A DNA stretch of 64,000 bases from Dolomedes plantarius (lineage: Eukaryota > Arthropoda > Arachnida > Araneae > Dolomedidae), in contig OU015499.1 in assembly GCA_907164885.2 (NCBI GenBank), positions 151,535,446 to 151,599,445 on the forward strand. Reading direction: 5' to 3'. Under the pieces are notes generated by a model that was not told where the DNA came from, did no database searches, and saw only the letters and a list, made by a program, of their open reading frames with translations. Numbering within the stretch: position 1 is the stretch's first letter; every line of letters begins with the position of its first letter. Shown here one piece after another: positions 33,635 to 45,822 of the stretch. A program made the translations under genes and the position numbers.

Positions 33635-35376
33635 ACATCAGCAAGAAACGATCCAAATGAGACATAATCTACAAAATCTAGCAACAGCTTGTGTTCGGAC
33701 TGGGATTTCTGATCGTTCAGCAGTAATCATACTAAACGCTGCAATGCAGGATTTAAATATTGTCAGTAGTGACAACTCATTAAAAGTAATAGATGGACAT
33801 AAATCGTTGACGTTACGTCTCAAGCGTCGAAAAGTAGGCCTATACCTGCAACGGTTAAGTGGCCAACAACCTATATCCTCTCTTTATTTTAACGGCCGTA
33901 AAGATAAAATTTTAGTCTGGCTAAGACAGAAAATAGATCACATCGGAAGACTGAAGAACATATTTCTTTGATTTCTGAGCCTGATTCTAAGGGCACAGGA
34001 CATCTTTCACTTGATTGTAAATACGTGAAAGAAATATGGTGTCATTGTACGTTTGGAAAAATATCTTAATCGACCGTTACAGTGGTTTGTGTGCCTACTA
34101 CATGCTAATGAATTACCACTCTGTCTTCTTTTCACCAGCCTCGATGGTACCACGACAGGTGCAAATAGTTTTTAAGGAAACATCGGAAAAAGGTTTGAAA
34201 AGTTCCTAGAATATAAAGTGGTGACCTTTGAAGCTGTAAGTTCAGAATAGCCAGATGTTAATGCTGAATTATTAAGCAAAAATCAAAAATATTTATGTGA
34301 AATACTCAGCTATTTATTGTGGCACAATCATGCCTAGCTTAGCTAACAGAGATCCAGGAAAGCTAGAACATTCCCGATGGCTAACTTGTGCAAACATGAT
34401 TCTTCGCTTATATGTAGGAACAACGAAACCATCGCTCAACCTGAAAGAACTTGTGAACTTTACTATGAAATTGTTCACATCAACCTGGTTTGACATCAAG
34501 ACTAAACCCTCTTGTAAATATGAGCCTAACTGCGTATTTAATATGGTTAGAAGATTTTCGTATACGCAAAACGAGCTGAGGAGCATTGTATTAAAAAATA
34601 TTCAACGAAATTCATTCTTTGCACACCTAGAAAGTTTGTTCCAAGCAATGTTACAAGACGAGTAGTTACTTATAAGAGAACTAGTTCTTGGAAGAATATT
34701 AAAAGCAATAGAACAGACCAAAGTCAGAAAAGTACTCGAGTTTCAGCTTCCTGAACTTCAGTACAGAGCATCACATTATTACGATTTGATAAATAGGTGG
34801 AAAGGAAATGTTACCGAACCACCAATGACGATGAAATACAGTATTACAGAAATAAAGATTATGATTTCTTCAGGAGACAATTTCCTGTGTTTTGAGAAGT
34901 TCTCTTGTCAGACACTGGCAGTAGCACGGTGTGTAAAGGTACTAACCGAGGCTGCATTATCTGTTTGTTCTTCAGGGACAAGAGACGATTATATATGAAC
35001 CAAGATAAAAACTATGCAAGATTTGCCCCTTGAGACAAAATCTCAATATTTTCATGAAAAACAAAGTCCAAAAAATTTCTGAAAATGACGCTTAAACATT
35101 ATTAAGGAGGAGTCTACTGCTGAAATGCGTCTTAAAATAATATGTTTTATTTGCGTTACAAATAAAAACAAATAAAAATATATAATTGAGTTTTATTAGC
35201 ACGTTTTTAAATGTAGCCTTTTTATACTACTTTGCAAAACTTAAATTCTAGTGCGCCACGTGAAGATATTTTCAAAATAGGTTGAAATTTTGCACTTTTG
35301 CATCTTGAGCCATGGATTAATGATTGATGATACAGGAAAGAAAAAAATAATAAAATAATTTTTTTGCTCCACCCTA
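33635..35376 (+). mobile_element. Unclassified transposon copy C, left-truncated
   Basis: Right end GCTCCACCCTA matches copy B. Homology to B starts abruptly at 33635 next to the LINE 5' end, so the left terminus is missing. Internal sequence is the most complete of the three copies: it keeps N-terminal, central and C-terminal protein blocks. Confidence 0.75.
33657..34998 (+). pseudogene. Transposase-like gene of copy C, most complete
   Basis: 33657-33971 encodes LQNLATACVRTGISDRSAV, a basic stretch and LSGQQPISSLYFNGRKDKIL. Then, in shifted frames, come EEHISLISEPDSKGTGHLSL (about 33950-34010) and a VCLLHANELPL ... SLDGTTTGAN block (about 34090-34170) that matches the start of the copy A frame. 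34297-34665 has LEHSRWLTCANMILRLYVGT and KPSCKYEPNC. 34786-34998 has YDLINRWKGNVTEPPMTM and LAVARCVKVLTEAALS. Several frameshifts and stops. No DDE-type catalytic set could be assigned by eye. Confidence 0.65.
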
Positions 35377-35632
35377 ATGTCCATGTCCTCGCTTATGTCT
35401 ACGTAAAGCATCAGCGGGATAAACTTGACCCCAAGGACAAGACGGGTGTTATGGTTGGATATGCACCATACACAAAAGGATACAGGATTCAGTTTTCAAA
35501 CGAAGGAAATATTTGTGAAACAAAACATATTCAATTCAATGAGTTAATAAAAGAATACAAGTACTCGCCACTGATTCATAAAAATTATGTTAATGTGCCA
35601 TTAAATTCTGCCGCATCCGCGAAGTTAGCGAT
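35377..35632 (+). pseudogene. Ty1/copia polyprotein fragment
   Basis: The plus frame reads VYVKHQRDKLDPKDKTGVMV then GYAPYTKGYRIQFSNEG and CETKHIQFNE, the conserved linker after integrase in copia polyproteins (KLDPKAKKGIFVGY-type). Only about 80 codons remain, bounded by copy C on the left and a hAT MITE on the right. Confidence 0.75.
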
Positions 35633-35640
35633 CGCACGGT

Positions 35641-35817
35641 CAGGGCCCGACTTAGCCTAATTGGGGCCCGGGGCAAAAACTTCTTTGGGGCCCCCCTCTG
35701 CTTCACTACTTCAGTAATGAAGAACTTAATACTAAACTTTCTATTCGATTTGGGGCCCCCTCTGATGTGGGGGCCCGGGGCAAGTGCCCCGTATGCCCCT
35801 GCCTTAGTCAGGCCCTG
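35641..35817 (+). mobile_element. Intact hAT MITE
   Basis: 177 bp with ends CAGGGCCCGACTTAG and CTTAGTCAGGCCCTG. The perfect 8-bp duplication CGCACGGT lies at 35633-35640 and 35818-35825. Highly GC-rich for this window. This copy is the template that resolves the split copy at 17501-19240. Confidence 0.95.
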
Positions 35818-35850
35818 CGCACGGTATGATGTCACATCGCTGAAAAATTC

Positions 35851-36571
35851 CTGAGTGTCCTTTGTAAACCTTTTTTTAAATCGTAGGCAACTACGCTCTG
35901 CCGAATGCATTCCAAAAACGAAGACGGGGGCACATGTTTCAAGATACTCGGGAAAAAAATGACGTCAGCGAAACCGCCGTACGTGTTTGTTGTTTTATCG
36001 GCCATCCATTAGCAAATAGTACACCAGAGACGCCTTAAATTCATCCTAAAGCTCTATTACCGTTAAAGTCATCTGCCCAGAAACCCGAAAATGCATTATT
36101 GAATAAACTTTGAAAACTGTGACGTCAGATTTTCGAAATTACCGATTTTCCCGTTACCGATCGCAGAAGCCTGGAGCTTTCGGGACGATCCCGAGTGTCC
36201 TGCACGCCCGGCAGGACTTTTTTTAACCGACCCATGGTTTTTTTAGTCCTCGGCTGCAATGCTCTGCCAAATGCATCCCAAAAACGAACACTGGGGTGCA
36301 TATTTCAAGTTACTCGAGAAAGCGATGGCATCAGAGAAACCGCCGTACGAGGTTATCGTTTTTTCGGAACATTATTGGGAAAATGTAGTACTATAGACGC
36401 CCCTAAATCCCGCTGAAGATTAATTACTCCAAACGACATCTTCCCAGAATCCCTAAAATATTGTGTTGGCGCCAATTCCGAATTTATTGTAAAGGCGTGA
36501 CGTCAGATTAACGAAATTGCCTACTTTTCTGTACCGATCAAAGGAACACGGAGATTTTGGGACGATCCCAA
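35851..36571. repeat. Two diverged satellite units
   Basis: Two head-to-tail units of about 340 and 380 bp. Shared landmarks in each are GAGTGTCCT, GC(T/A)CTGCC(G/A)AATGCAT, AAACCGCCGTACG, GTGACGTCAGATT and GGGACGATCCC. Noncoding; the second unit is more decayed. Confidence 0.85.
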
Positions 36572-36619
36572 GTGCTCCTCATGAATCGGGTATCCGAGAG
36601 ACCCCGCCTAGTTATCCGA

Positions 36620-36880
36620 CATCGGCAACAAAACATCGATGTTTTGAAACATCGATATTCAGTATTAAAGCATCGATGCTAATAAAACAGCGCCCAAAAC
36701 CATCTATGTTTTAGAACATCGATTTTTTAAAACTGGTTTAGTAAATTCTAACATTGTTACTTCGGTTAGTCGTGTGGGGGGTTTAATTTTACTCTCTGAT
36801 TGGGCTGACACAAATGACAAAAACTAGACAAGATTATTTTTTCTTTACTGTAAATAAAAATTATTGGGGCATATAATTTA
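36620..36880 (-). other. CATCGATG-rich subterminal region of the hAT element
   Basis: AACATCGATGTTTT-like palindromic motifs cluster at 36630-36725, then AT-rich sequence continues toward the transposase C-terminus. Clusters like this are common near hAT ends, where transposase binds. The exact terminus was not located. Confidence 0.4.
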
Positions 36881-37243
36881 ACACGCCCCAATATTTATTA
36901 TTTGCAGTTTGTGAAACAAGAAGTTTGTTAAACCCCCTTAAATCATCTTCTTTTTTCACTAACTATCCCACCAGCTGGGGAAAAACTCTTTCTGATAAGA
37001 CTGATGTCGACATTACTGACAAATACTTAAATGCAACTTTAACCTATGTAGAATTCTTATAATTATAATTATCAGAGTAAAATGTGAGTGGGTTGTCTTT
37101 TAGTTTAAAAACAGGAGCTTTGAAGTAAACTGCAAGTTCGGGCACCAAACTACCAGTGACAAGTTCCTCCAACACCTTCGACCTCTTTCTTGCACTCCAG
37201 TTATCTTCAACCCTCTTGTGGTGATCCTCCCAAAAATCATGTT
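36880..37243 (-). pseudogene. hAT transposase, exon 2 (ZBED1-like)
   Basis: C-terminal exon on the minus strand. It follows the acceptor TTCTGTGCAG (37250-37244) and reads EHDFWEDHHKRVEDNWSARK, then VFKLKDNPLTFYSDN, and after a frameshift KYLSVMSTSVLSERVF, the hAT dimerisation core. Its 5' partner is 45967-48107. Joining the donor at 45966 to this acceptor keeps the frame, so the two parts are one gene separated by the insertion 37257-45894. Confidence 0.8.
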
Positions 37244-37832
37244 CTGCACAGAATAATCTATATATATAAAACAGTTCCGTAACTGACTCATTCATTTATT
37301 CACTGACTGGCTGACATACAACGCACAGACCAAACCGCTGGACCTAAAGGGCTGAAATTTTGCATGGCGATTCTTCTTATAGTGCAGGGGTGCACTAAGA
37401 AAGATTTTTGAAAAATTCTTCTTAGATTTTTTTAAATTAAATTTTTAAGCTGTTTTTTTAATTTTTTAAAATGAAGTTTGCATTTAAAATAATAATTTGA
37501 GGGTTATAAAATTTATATCACGAGAAAGATCATAAAAAATTCCTTCAAAATGAGATCTTTTTCGATTCTTTACCTCCCTTTTCTGATTTTTGGTGAATTT
37601 TTAAAGATTAATTTTTTAGAATTTAATTTATTAAATGCCGATCACGTGATTTCTTTTTCTGGTACTTTAAATAAATTTATCGTCACGTGCATAAAAACTA
37701 AATAGACAAAAAAATATTTTTTTTCTTGCTAATGCGGCAGACGATAGGACATTATTTTGTCTATAAAAATATCCCTTACGATTTTTTATAAATATGTTTT
37801 TTACATCAATTGTATATATTGATCGTCGTATT

Positions 37833-37836
<4 letters not shown>

Positions 37837-37919
<83 letters not shown>
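37837..37919. repeat. (TA)n microsatellite
   Basis: About 80 bp of pure TA, immediately followed by CCCAACAAACACA. Confidence 0.97.
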
Positions 37920-37921
<2 letters not shown>

Positions 37922-38320
37922 CAACAAACACAGAGGCATCGGGCCGGGGTCGGAAGGTTCCGGCCAGACGATTTCTCCACTGCCGGGCCGGCGCATTAGG
38001 TCAGTATCGTTTCCGTCACGGCTGTGTCCTCTCGCCCGCGACTACCCCGTCGAGTGCTGGCCCGATTCTGGTAGGAATCGAGCCATCGTTCATCCGACTG
38101 CGAACCGTTAAGCAGCCGCCACGAAGCCATCAATGTGGACAGACAGCCGTCGCGTAACCGGAGGTTGACGGGCCGGTTACGGGAGCAATAATTGGTGTCG
38201 ACAGGCCGTCAAGTACCCATATCGAATCCAGCAAAGCGCCGTGAATCAGGGCAACTCGCCAGTAGTGAGCCGGAATCGGAATACCGGCAGATTTTCAAAG
38301 TTTTTCGTAGAACCCTTCCT
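37920..38320 (-). other. GC-rich block related to 45500-45750
   Basis: Starts CCCAACAAACACA after (TA)n, the inverted match of the junction at 45738-45751. A later motif TTGACGGGCCGGTT is also shared with the inverted 45-kb block. GC content is far above its surroundings. Its nature is unknown; probably part of the Helitron family. Confidence 0.45.
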
Positions 38321-38849
38321 TTCACATGCTTTTTATTTTTATTAATGAGATTGTTTTTAACCTTTATATATAATATGATCTGATATCTACCCTTTCACTT
38401 TATTTTTTTTTCTGGCTCTCCATGTATAACTAGTATTGATATTTTTAACTGCTCCCCTTTTCTCGTGTATTTTCAGGTAATAGTAAATATTAATCTCTGC
38501 TATCACCTAAAATTTTTATTCAGAATAATTCCTGAAAATCAGGAATTACCCGATTTTATAATTTATTTGAAAATGATTAAAAATTAAAATTTATTGTAGT
38601 TCAATTTTTTTATGAATTTTATTCAGTCTTTTTTTTTAGAAGTTGACAAGTGAAAAAAAAATTTTCATTGTTTTGCATATCAAAGAGTGATTCGTTGTTA
38701 AATCTTAGCTGTTCAAGAAATATTTTTTTTGAGACATCTTCAAATAGGTCTTGATAAGTTTATTCTTTGGAAATAAAAAATAATAATATTCTGTCATCCT
38801 ATAGTCTTATCATATTGCTGAATATGATAAGACTGAAAATTAAACATAC
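38321..38849. other. AT-rich, nothing recognised
   Basis: No convincing coding or terminal-repeat structure. It would be intron downstream of the exon at 38850-39113. Confidence 0.45.
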
Positions 38850-39113
38850 CTTTCGGTCATTGTCCAATGATGGTATATTTAAAAAAATGTCACAGTCGAG
38901 CAGCGGAGAGATATCAGATGTGGTGTTTCTAATCTCCCTGGTGTAGGAAAGCATACACCGAGTCCAATTGACCCCGCCGTAAAAGATATCACAGACAAAG
39001 TCCTGCTCAACCGACAGCTGTCTCAAAGAGACGCCCATACATTCTGTGAGTAGAAGTGGGAAAGTGCGCCAAAGTTTCGCCAAGACGGAAAATCGCCAAT
39101 CTGTGTACGTCAT
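38850..39113 (-). CDS. Candidate captured coding exon
   Basis: 88-codon minus-strand frame from an ATG (context GATCATGA) that starts MTYTDWRFSVLAKLWRTFPL, includes VEQDFVCDIFYGGVNWTRC and ends SLDNDRK at a consensus donor AAAG|GTATGT. Composition is richer in GC than its flanks and the frame is free of stops. It looks like the first exon of a host gene. Because it lies inside the Helitron-bounded segment it may be a captured fragment. No family was recognised. Confidence 0.5.
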
Positions 39114-40099
39114 GATCGCACGCTCGACAAACGTATTTTGTCCCTAGATCGCTGAACTTATATTTATATGTGTAGTAATTTACACGGACATCGAAAAATT
39201 TAAAACAGTATTTTTGGGGGCTGGGACTGAAAAAAACTCTTCTGGAATAAAAGTCTTTTTGAGTCCGTAGACACTTTTCTTTTATTTATTTTTATTTTTA
39301 TTTTCTGGAAATATTTTTTTTTAACTTTCAGCTTTCTTGTGATCAAAATGTTTATGCTTTAAAACAAATACTTAGAGTCTGATTTTTCAGCTTGCATCAA
39401 AGTATTCAGCAAAGTATTTCAGCTACGGCTTAAAATACACGAAAAGTTAAATCAATTTTATAGACTAAATTAGCCATGTTTCAGAATTTCAATAATGTGA
39501 AATACTACTTTTCTTGCGGGAAAAAAATCATTTTATGTAGACGATCAGCTTAAAGCGTTAAAAATACATATTAGATAAAGATTAAGTAAATAAAAATTAT
39601 AAAGTTTTTTTTTTCTGAGGCTTTGAAATTTCTTGTAACTTCTCGTTGAAAGCTTTTAATGGATGGCTCTCTGAACCCCTTGAAACGATTTAATGATGCC
39701 ACTGGCCTAATAATTTTTAAGAAACTTAGAATTAAATTTTCTCATTGTGGAATGAATACATGTGTACTGGGGACTTGCTATAGATAGCAAGGGAAACTAC
39801 AGAATGCCTGAAATAAATAGGAAGAGAGGAAATATTTGCGTGAAATGGAAATTAATGACTACCGAAGATGTAAACATCTATCTATCAAAATTTTCTAAAT
39901 TATCTGCCAGTGTAAATTGTAGCATCATTGTTCTTAATATATATTAAGCACATTTGCGACCGTTTCAAGAAAAAAATCATTAAAAAAACAAATTACGCTC
40001 TTTACATGTTTATTTTTTATCAGTGATTTCGCAATTTTTCTTTTTTAAGTCAAGATGTTGGTATCAAAATGTTGTATTAATATTAGGTGTTTAGATGTA
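39114..40099. other. AT-rich, nothing recognised
   Basis: A 61-codon frame at 39762-39947 has no recognisable motif. No terminal repeats seen. Confidence 0.45.
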
Positions 40100-41150
40100 C
40101 AGAAGGTCGTTCGCACTTTATGGAAACGATTTTGAAATTTAATTTTTATGTATAAATGTCGTATTTTTTTTCGGCGATTTGCTTCTATCTGATAGCCATG
40201 GTTCTTTACAATAGTTCTAGCTCGAATTTTCCATGAAAGTAAACTTTTTCTTAATATTGTCATGTCAATTTCACCCCATTCCTCTTGGACCGTTTTCCAA
40301 AGTCCGTTCAGTGTTCTTGGATGCCGTTTTGTAAGTCTCGTTTTAATAAACCGAAATCGTAAAAGAATTGGAGAAGCGTCATGTTATTTTACAGGTATTT
40401 AATTAAATGGGATACCCTTTATTCCTGGTTCTGATTCTTTCTTTACTAAATAAGCGACAGTTGATTTAGACGTGTGACTTGAGGCTTTGATCATATGAAG
40501 CGCAACTTTATCAATTTCCTTTCCATATAAGGCTGAAATTTCTTCTTCGAAAATTGGTTATAAAATATTCTGCTGATAGTAGAGTGAATTAATTTTGGCT
40601 TTACGTGAGACTTTTTTGATTTTTAATTTGCCGTTGTAACAAAATCGTGCAACTATCAAGAATCCCTTTCGGAACTTTTCTGTATACTGACAAAGTCATT
40701 TCGTACGGTCATTTCCGTCAGCTGAGCAAAATAAAATTGATCTTTTTTTTATTACTGTCACTTAAATATGCCCATGCCACATCGAGTGTTACCACAAATT
40801 TCCGTTTTTCAGCAGCTAAGTGTTTTACATATAATTTTCTACAATTTGTTTTCCTTTCAGCAATATGCTTTGCCAAAAGCAGATAAACTTTAGTTTTAAA
40901 CATATTTTTTTAACTTCAAATCATTATGAATGATTTTACTTACAGTGCCAGAATACATTCCTAGTTTCGATGCAATGGATCTTTGAAGAGGCGGATTTTT
41001 TTTTTGGATCAGAGACTTCCCTTTCTCGATATTTACCTGCGTTCGAACAGTTTTAGGATGGGGTTTGGCGGTCATGTTTTCATTTTTACTTTCAGTTAGA
41101 CAAATTTTTGAACCTTTGTCCCTGACGTACTGTCGAGCGAGGGACAGCAT
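40100..41150 (-). pseudogene. Mariner/Tc1-superfamily transposase relic
   Basis: Minus-strand blocks. 40896-41150 has PHPKTVRTQVNIEKGKSLI and a helix-turn-helix IASKLGMYSGTVSKIIHNDL. Then a frameshift, LYVKHLAAEKRKFVVTLDVA with the first catalytic Asp, and further down SPILLRFRFIKTRL with TLNGLWKTVQEEWGEIDMTI and SWKIRARTIVKNHGYQIEAN at the C-terminus. Frameshifts and stops occur throughout. The family is the DDE/D IS630-Tc1-mariner type; the subfamily is not assigned. Confidence 0.72.
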
Positions 41151-41407
41151 TCGAGCATTCCCCCGTCTGTTTTTAGATGAGGGGGGAAGAAATTATTCCC
41201 CACTTTTCTGAGAAAAGCTCTCTCTCTCTTTCCTCTTGCCACCTGCAAACAGTGTCCTTACAAGAGGGGGGAAGGGGAGAAAGAAAACGACTTCTCATAA
41301 AGAGCTGGCTTGCTCCGTTTTAACCTTTAGCTTACGGGGTCCATTTTTCCGGTTCCCTCTTTAGAACGTGAAATTCCATACCTCCTTTGTAAGAATGGTC
41401 ATTAAGG

Positions 41408-42040
<633 letters not shown>

Positions 42041-42042
<2 letters not shown>

Positions 42043-42345
42043 TTCTTGGCTCCGTATTCTTGGGATACATGCTGTCCCCCCCACCCCGTAAGGAAAAGGT
42101 TAACATTCCAGAACAAAGAATCTGACCCTGAGTGGATAACGAACCTATGACTGACAAACAGAACAGTTTGTCGAGAAAGCATGCTGTTAGGTTGATTTTA
42201 CTGTTAGATTTTTAAGTTCGATTCCAGTATACGAGCAAACTGCGCGGGTGAAATTCGGATCAAATCCGACGGACAGTGAGGTCTCTCCGTTAAAGACCGT
42301 GGATGGTCTTAGTTGAGTAATTATCTCAATAAATTATTACTATTA
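42041..42345 (+). other. SINE-like or LINE-tail-like block
   Basis: Between the microsatellite and a tail of ATTATTACTATTATTA there is a B-box-like GTTCGATTCCAGTA (about 42219) and a GC-richer stretch. It could be a retroposon tail. No A-box or full tRNA fold was found. Confidence 0.3.
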
Positions 42346-43251
42346 TTAACTAATATCGCTTAAAAGCCTTTTATTCCCGAATTTTCGCCTAAAAGTAGTA
42401 AAAAAATATTTTCGAATTTATTCGCATGCATTTCGTAAATACGAAAATTAAGTATCCCTACTAAGTATCCTACCTCATTGTACTCGGTGACAGTGATGCA
42501 TTAGAACTAAGCACTAAATAGATGCCGATGTTTGGCACGAAAAAGAAAGTGCATTTCTTGTTTACCAGTCATGATTGAATGGAACAGGTTGTATTTAAAT
42601 TTTACCTCTGCGAAGCTATTAGTAATTTTTTTGAAAAAAAAATAAGATATTGATCTGAATCTGAATGTTTTTATCTGTTTATGAAAAATAATCAACAACG
42701 AGAAAAATATTTTTTTCTTCTAACTTTAAATAATTTAGAAAATATTATATGACTGCAAAATTGTTATTCAAACTGAAACATGAAATTATCCTAAAAAGCA
42801 TTTTTATTTTCATTAAACAAGTGCAGCTGTGAAGGTGAAGACTTACATCACAAACAAGATATACGCAGAATACTTGTATGAAGAAAATAATTAGTACACT
42901 ATCTATTTACTAGCACATTAAAAGCTACTAAAATACTCTCAACATTTACATACGTACAAACACACACTTTCTAATTTAATCTCTGATGACATTTTTTTTT
43001 TTTTTTTATGAAGCGTTTTCGGAAAATATGAATACGGTTCATATCAATGGGTGTTAGAACTTTACATCTACGTTGGTCAGCTATGTGAAATTTATTTGCA
43101 GTCAACAATATTTTTATTTTATTTCCTCGAATCATTCTATATTGTTCTATACATCACTAGGTATAAAGTATGCGAATAAATACTGTTAAAAATGACGAAT
43201 ATAATTCAATGTAAATCAATATTTTAATAACAATATTTTGACTGTATAGAG
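42346..43251. other. AT-rich, nothing recognised
   Basis: No supported gene or element. Poly-T at 42993-43010. Confidence 0.45.
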
Positions 43252-44048
43252 CAGGGGTGGCCAAAGGGACGACCGCGGTCGACTGGTAGACCGCGTAACT
43301 ATTCCCAGTCGCCCGCCTGTCTGATATGTAATTGGTTGGGAATCAAAATGGATTTATTACTCTTTGTAAAAGTGATGATGATATTCCAAGTCTAACAAAC
43401 TACCATTGCATTATCCAACAGCAGGCATTGTGCTAAAAAATATTGAATTCAGATGTGATGAATTTCGCATTTAAAATAGTTAATTCTATTCGTGGAAAAA
43501 GTTTGCAAAGACGCAGATTCAGAGCATTGCTAGAGGAACGTGAATCTGACTTCGGGGAACTACTATTACACACTGACGTACGGTGTACTTTCTACCATGA
43601 ATGCAATCAAAACAAAACATCGCTCCCGTTTAACAGATTACCATTTGGTAGTATGTTTACGAATAGCTATAAGTACATAGGAACCACAGTATGAAAAGCT
43701 TGCCGAAAATATGCAATGTCATGTTTCCAGCGCGTCCTCTAATATGAAATAAAAATAATAGTTAAGATTAATTTACAATAATATTGTTCGCATTAATAAG
43801 AAAATAAAAGCATATTGTTTTATTTATACACTAATTACTTTTTAAGAAGAAAACCTTTTATCTCTTATTAAAATAACTTGATATTGAATATAATTAGTAA
43901 TATCTATGATTATTTTAAATTTAAACTAATTTTTGGCTTTAAATTACTAATTTTCTTATGATCACTCAACACATACGATGTTGGTAAACCTCAGCCTATA
44001 ATTTAAATTAAAGGTCGCCCGTAATGATCAAAAGTTTGGCCACCACTG
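43252..44048 (+). mobile_element. Internally deleted hAT element
   Basis: Ends CAGGGGTGGCCAAA and TTTGGCCACCACTG are inverted. The perfect 8-bp duplication GTATAGAG lies on both sides (43244-43251 and 44049-44056). The plus frame at 43443-43694 has FAFKIVNSIRGKSLQRRRF and ESDFGELLLHTDVR, the ZBED5/EPM2AIP1-like transposase block, then the core is deleted. Non-autonomous. Confidence 0.92.
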
Positions 44049-44188
44049 GTATAGAGGTATAAAAAGGTATGATATGTTTTTAGTGTTTAATCTGTTAAAC
44101 ACTTATTAAAATCCATTCGGACTCAATTTCGCTTAAAAGAGAACTGTCACTCGAAGCTCGAAGTATTTTATTTTATGTTATGGATATA

Positions 44189-45490
44189 TCTATATTCTAA
44201 TAAATAAAAACGGTAGTGTTATTCATTTCAAAATCAGTACACTTACCCCCCCCCCCAAAAAAAAAAGAAAAAAGAAAAAAAAGCGCTGAAAATAAACGAA
44301 AATGGTCATTTTTATGTAAAAAAATGACTCCAAGTGCAGCGCCACGAACACCATCACCGAAAAATAAGTGTAGTCCAAATAAGTGTAACCCAGTGGTCTA
44401 CCGAAAAAGGAAATGAAGCGCCTACCGAAATTGTTATTGGCGATAAGTATCTGCTGGTAGGGTTGCCAGGTAAATCGAAGAGAACCAGGGTTTGAAATGA
44501 AGCCCCGATAGATACCCGATTTGGCATCCAAGAGAGTCTGCCGAAAAGTCCGTCTTAATCAAAATCATAAACAAATTTAGGCAGGTACTACTCTTTGCTC
44601 TCTTGTGCATAAACTCTTGATCGAAAAAATTATCCATTTGTAAGTGGATGTTTATTTCATTTCTATATAAAAGCCAAAAATAAATTAATATAATCTAATA
44701 ATAGTTGATGTCTGTCAAAACATGACAGCTAGATAGTAAATGAATGTACTAATACACAAATTATATTCAACACATCATTGTCAAATGTTGAAAATCATAA
44801 TAATGCGCAGAAACAAATTGTGATTAAGTGGATTCGTGCTTAGTGAGTATCTAAAGACAGATTTAAAAATGTCACTGAGCATGTGCAGAAAGCAATTTTT
44901 TTAAATTGTAAATTATCGCTAATTAAACAGCATGAAATAAACAATTTCCATGAGGTTTACTGTTGTATTTCACAAATATAATTATCATAAATATAAATAA
45001 GGCAGAGATCGATCTAGAGAGACTTCTCGGAATAAACGTGTTTATCATTAAAACATGTCACTGAGCGTGCGCGGAAACAGTGAGTTTCTAAAGACAGATT
45101 TAAACATGCCACTGAGCATGCGTAAAAATCAATTGTAAATTGTAAATTACCACTAATTAATAGAAATTGCTGTCACAAAAACCAAATTTAACAAATCTAC
45201 AGATTACAGTCTTTCGTTTAAGACTAAAATGAAGTAAATTGATGCAGTAGTTTTCTCTCACGGACTACCCAAAAAGTCGGCTTAGCAAATTAAATATATA
45301 GATGATATATATTATGCATATATCACATAGTATAACCGAAAGATTATATTATGTCAGCCGTATACTTCTGATATAATACAATCTTTTCATACAAGGAAAA
45401 TTATGTGAATTTTTCATGCAAAACAAGTTTCACAAAAGTGAAATAAATATTTATGGAAAGTCTGTTTAATTTAATCTTCGCCTTCCTTTT
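44189..45490 (+). other. Helitron-related region with diverged direct repeats
   Basis: TCTATATTCTAATAAATAAA at 44189 follows A and looks like a Helitron 5' end. At 44843-44927 and 45079-45160 there are diverged direct repeats of about 80 bp (TCTAAAGACAGATTTAAA, CACTGAGCATG). A C-run and A-run occur at 44248-44285. Whether this is a separate Helitron or part of the larger unit is unresolved. Confidence 0.4.
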
Positions 45491-45750
45491 CAAATCCATA
45501 ATTCTGATGCAGATTTCTGTTACTTGTGGTTACGAATCGGATTATCGATTACGGGACGTTATTGGGAAAGCGGTTTCGGATCGATTCCCATCCAACCATC
45601 ACCGGCCCTTAAAAGGGTACACAATACGGGATTCCCCATCGGAGATTCGTAAATCACCCGGCAACGGTACGGATCATTTTTCCGAGCCTATCGTTCTACC
45701 GGCGCCTCCAGAACCGGCCCGTCAAGTTGCCGTCAGTCTTGTGTTTGTTG
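45453..45750 (+). other. Open frame of about 100 codons before (TA)n
   Basis: Starts MESLFNLIFAFLFKSIILMQ, a hydrophobic signal-like start, then a polar stretch with DRFPSNHHRPLKGYT and NGTDHFSEPIVLPAPPEPA, running into the TA repeat (45752-45820). GC-rich compared with flanks and related in inverted orientation to 37920-38320. A coding role is doubtful. Confidence 0.3.

Positions 45751-45751
<1 letters not shown>

Positions 45752-45820
<69 letters not shown>
45752..45820. repeat. (TA)n microsatellite
   Basis: About 69 bp of TA between GTTTGTTGGG and the Helitron 3' subterminal sequence. Confidence 0.97.
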
Positions 45821-45822
<2 letters not shown>

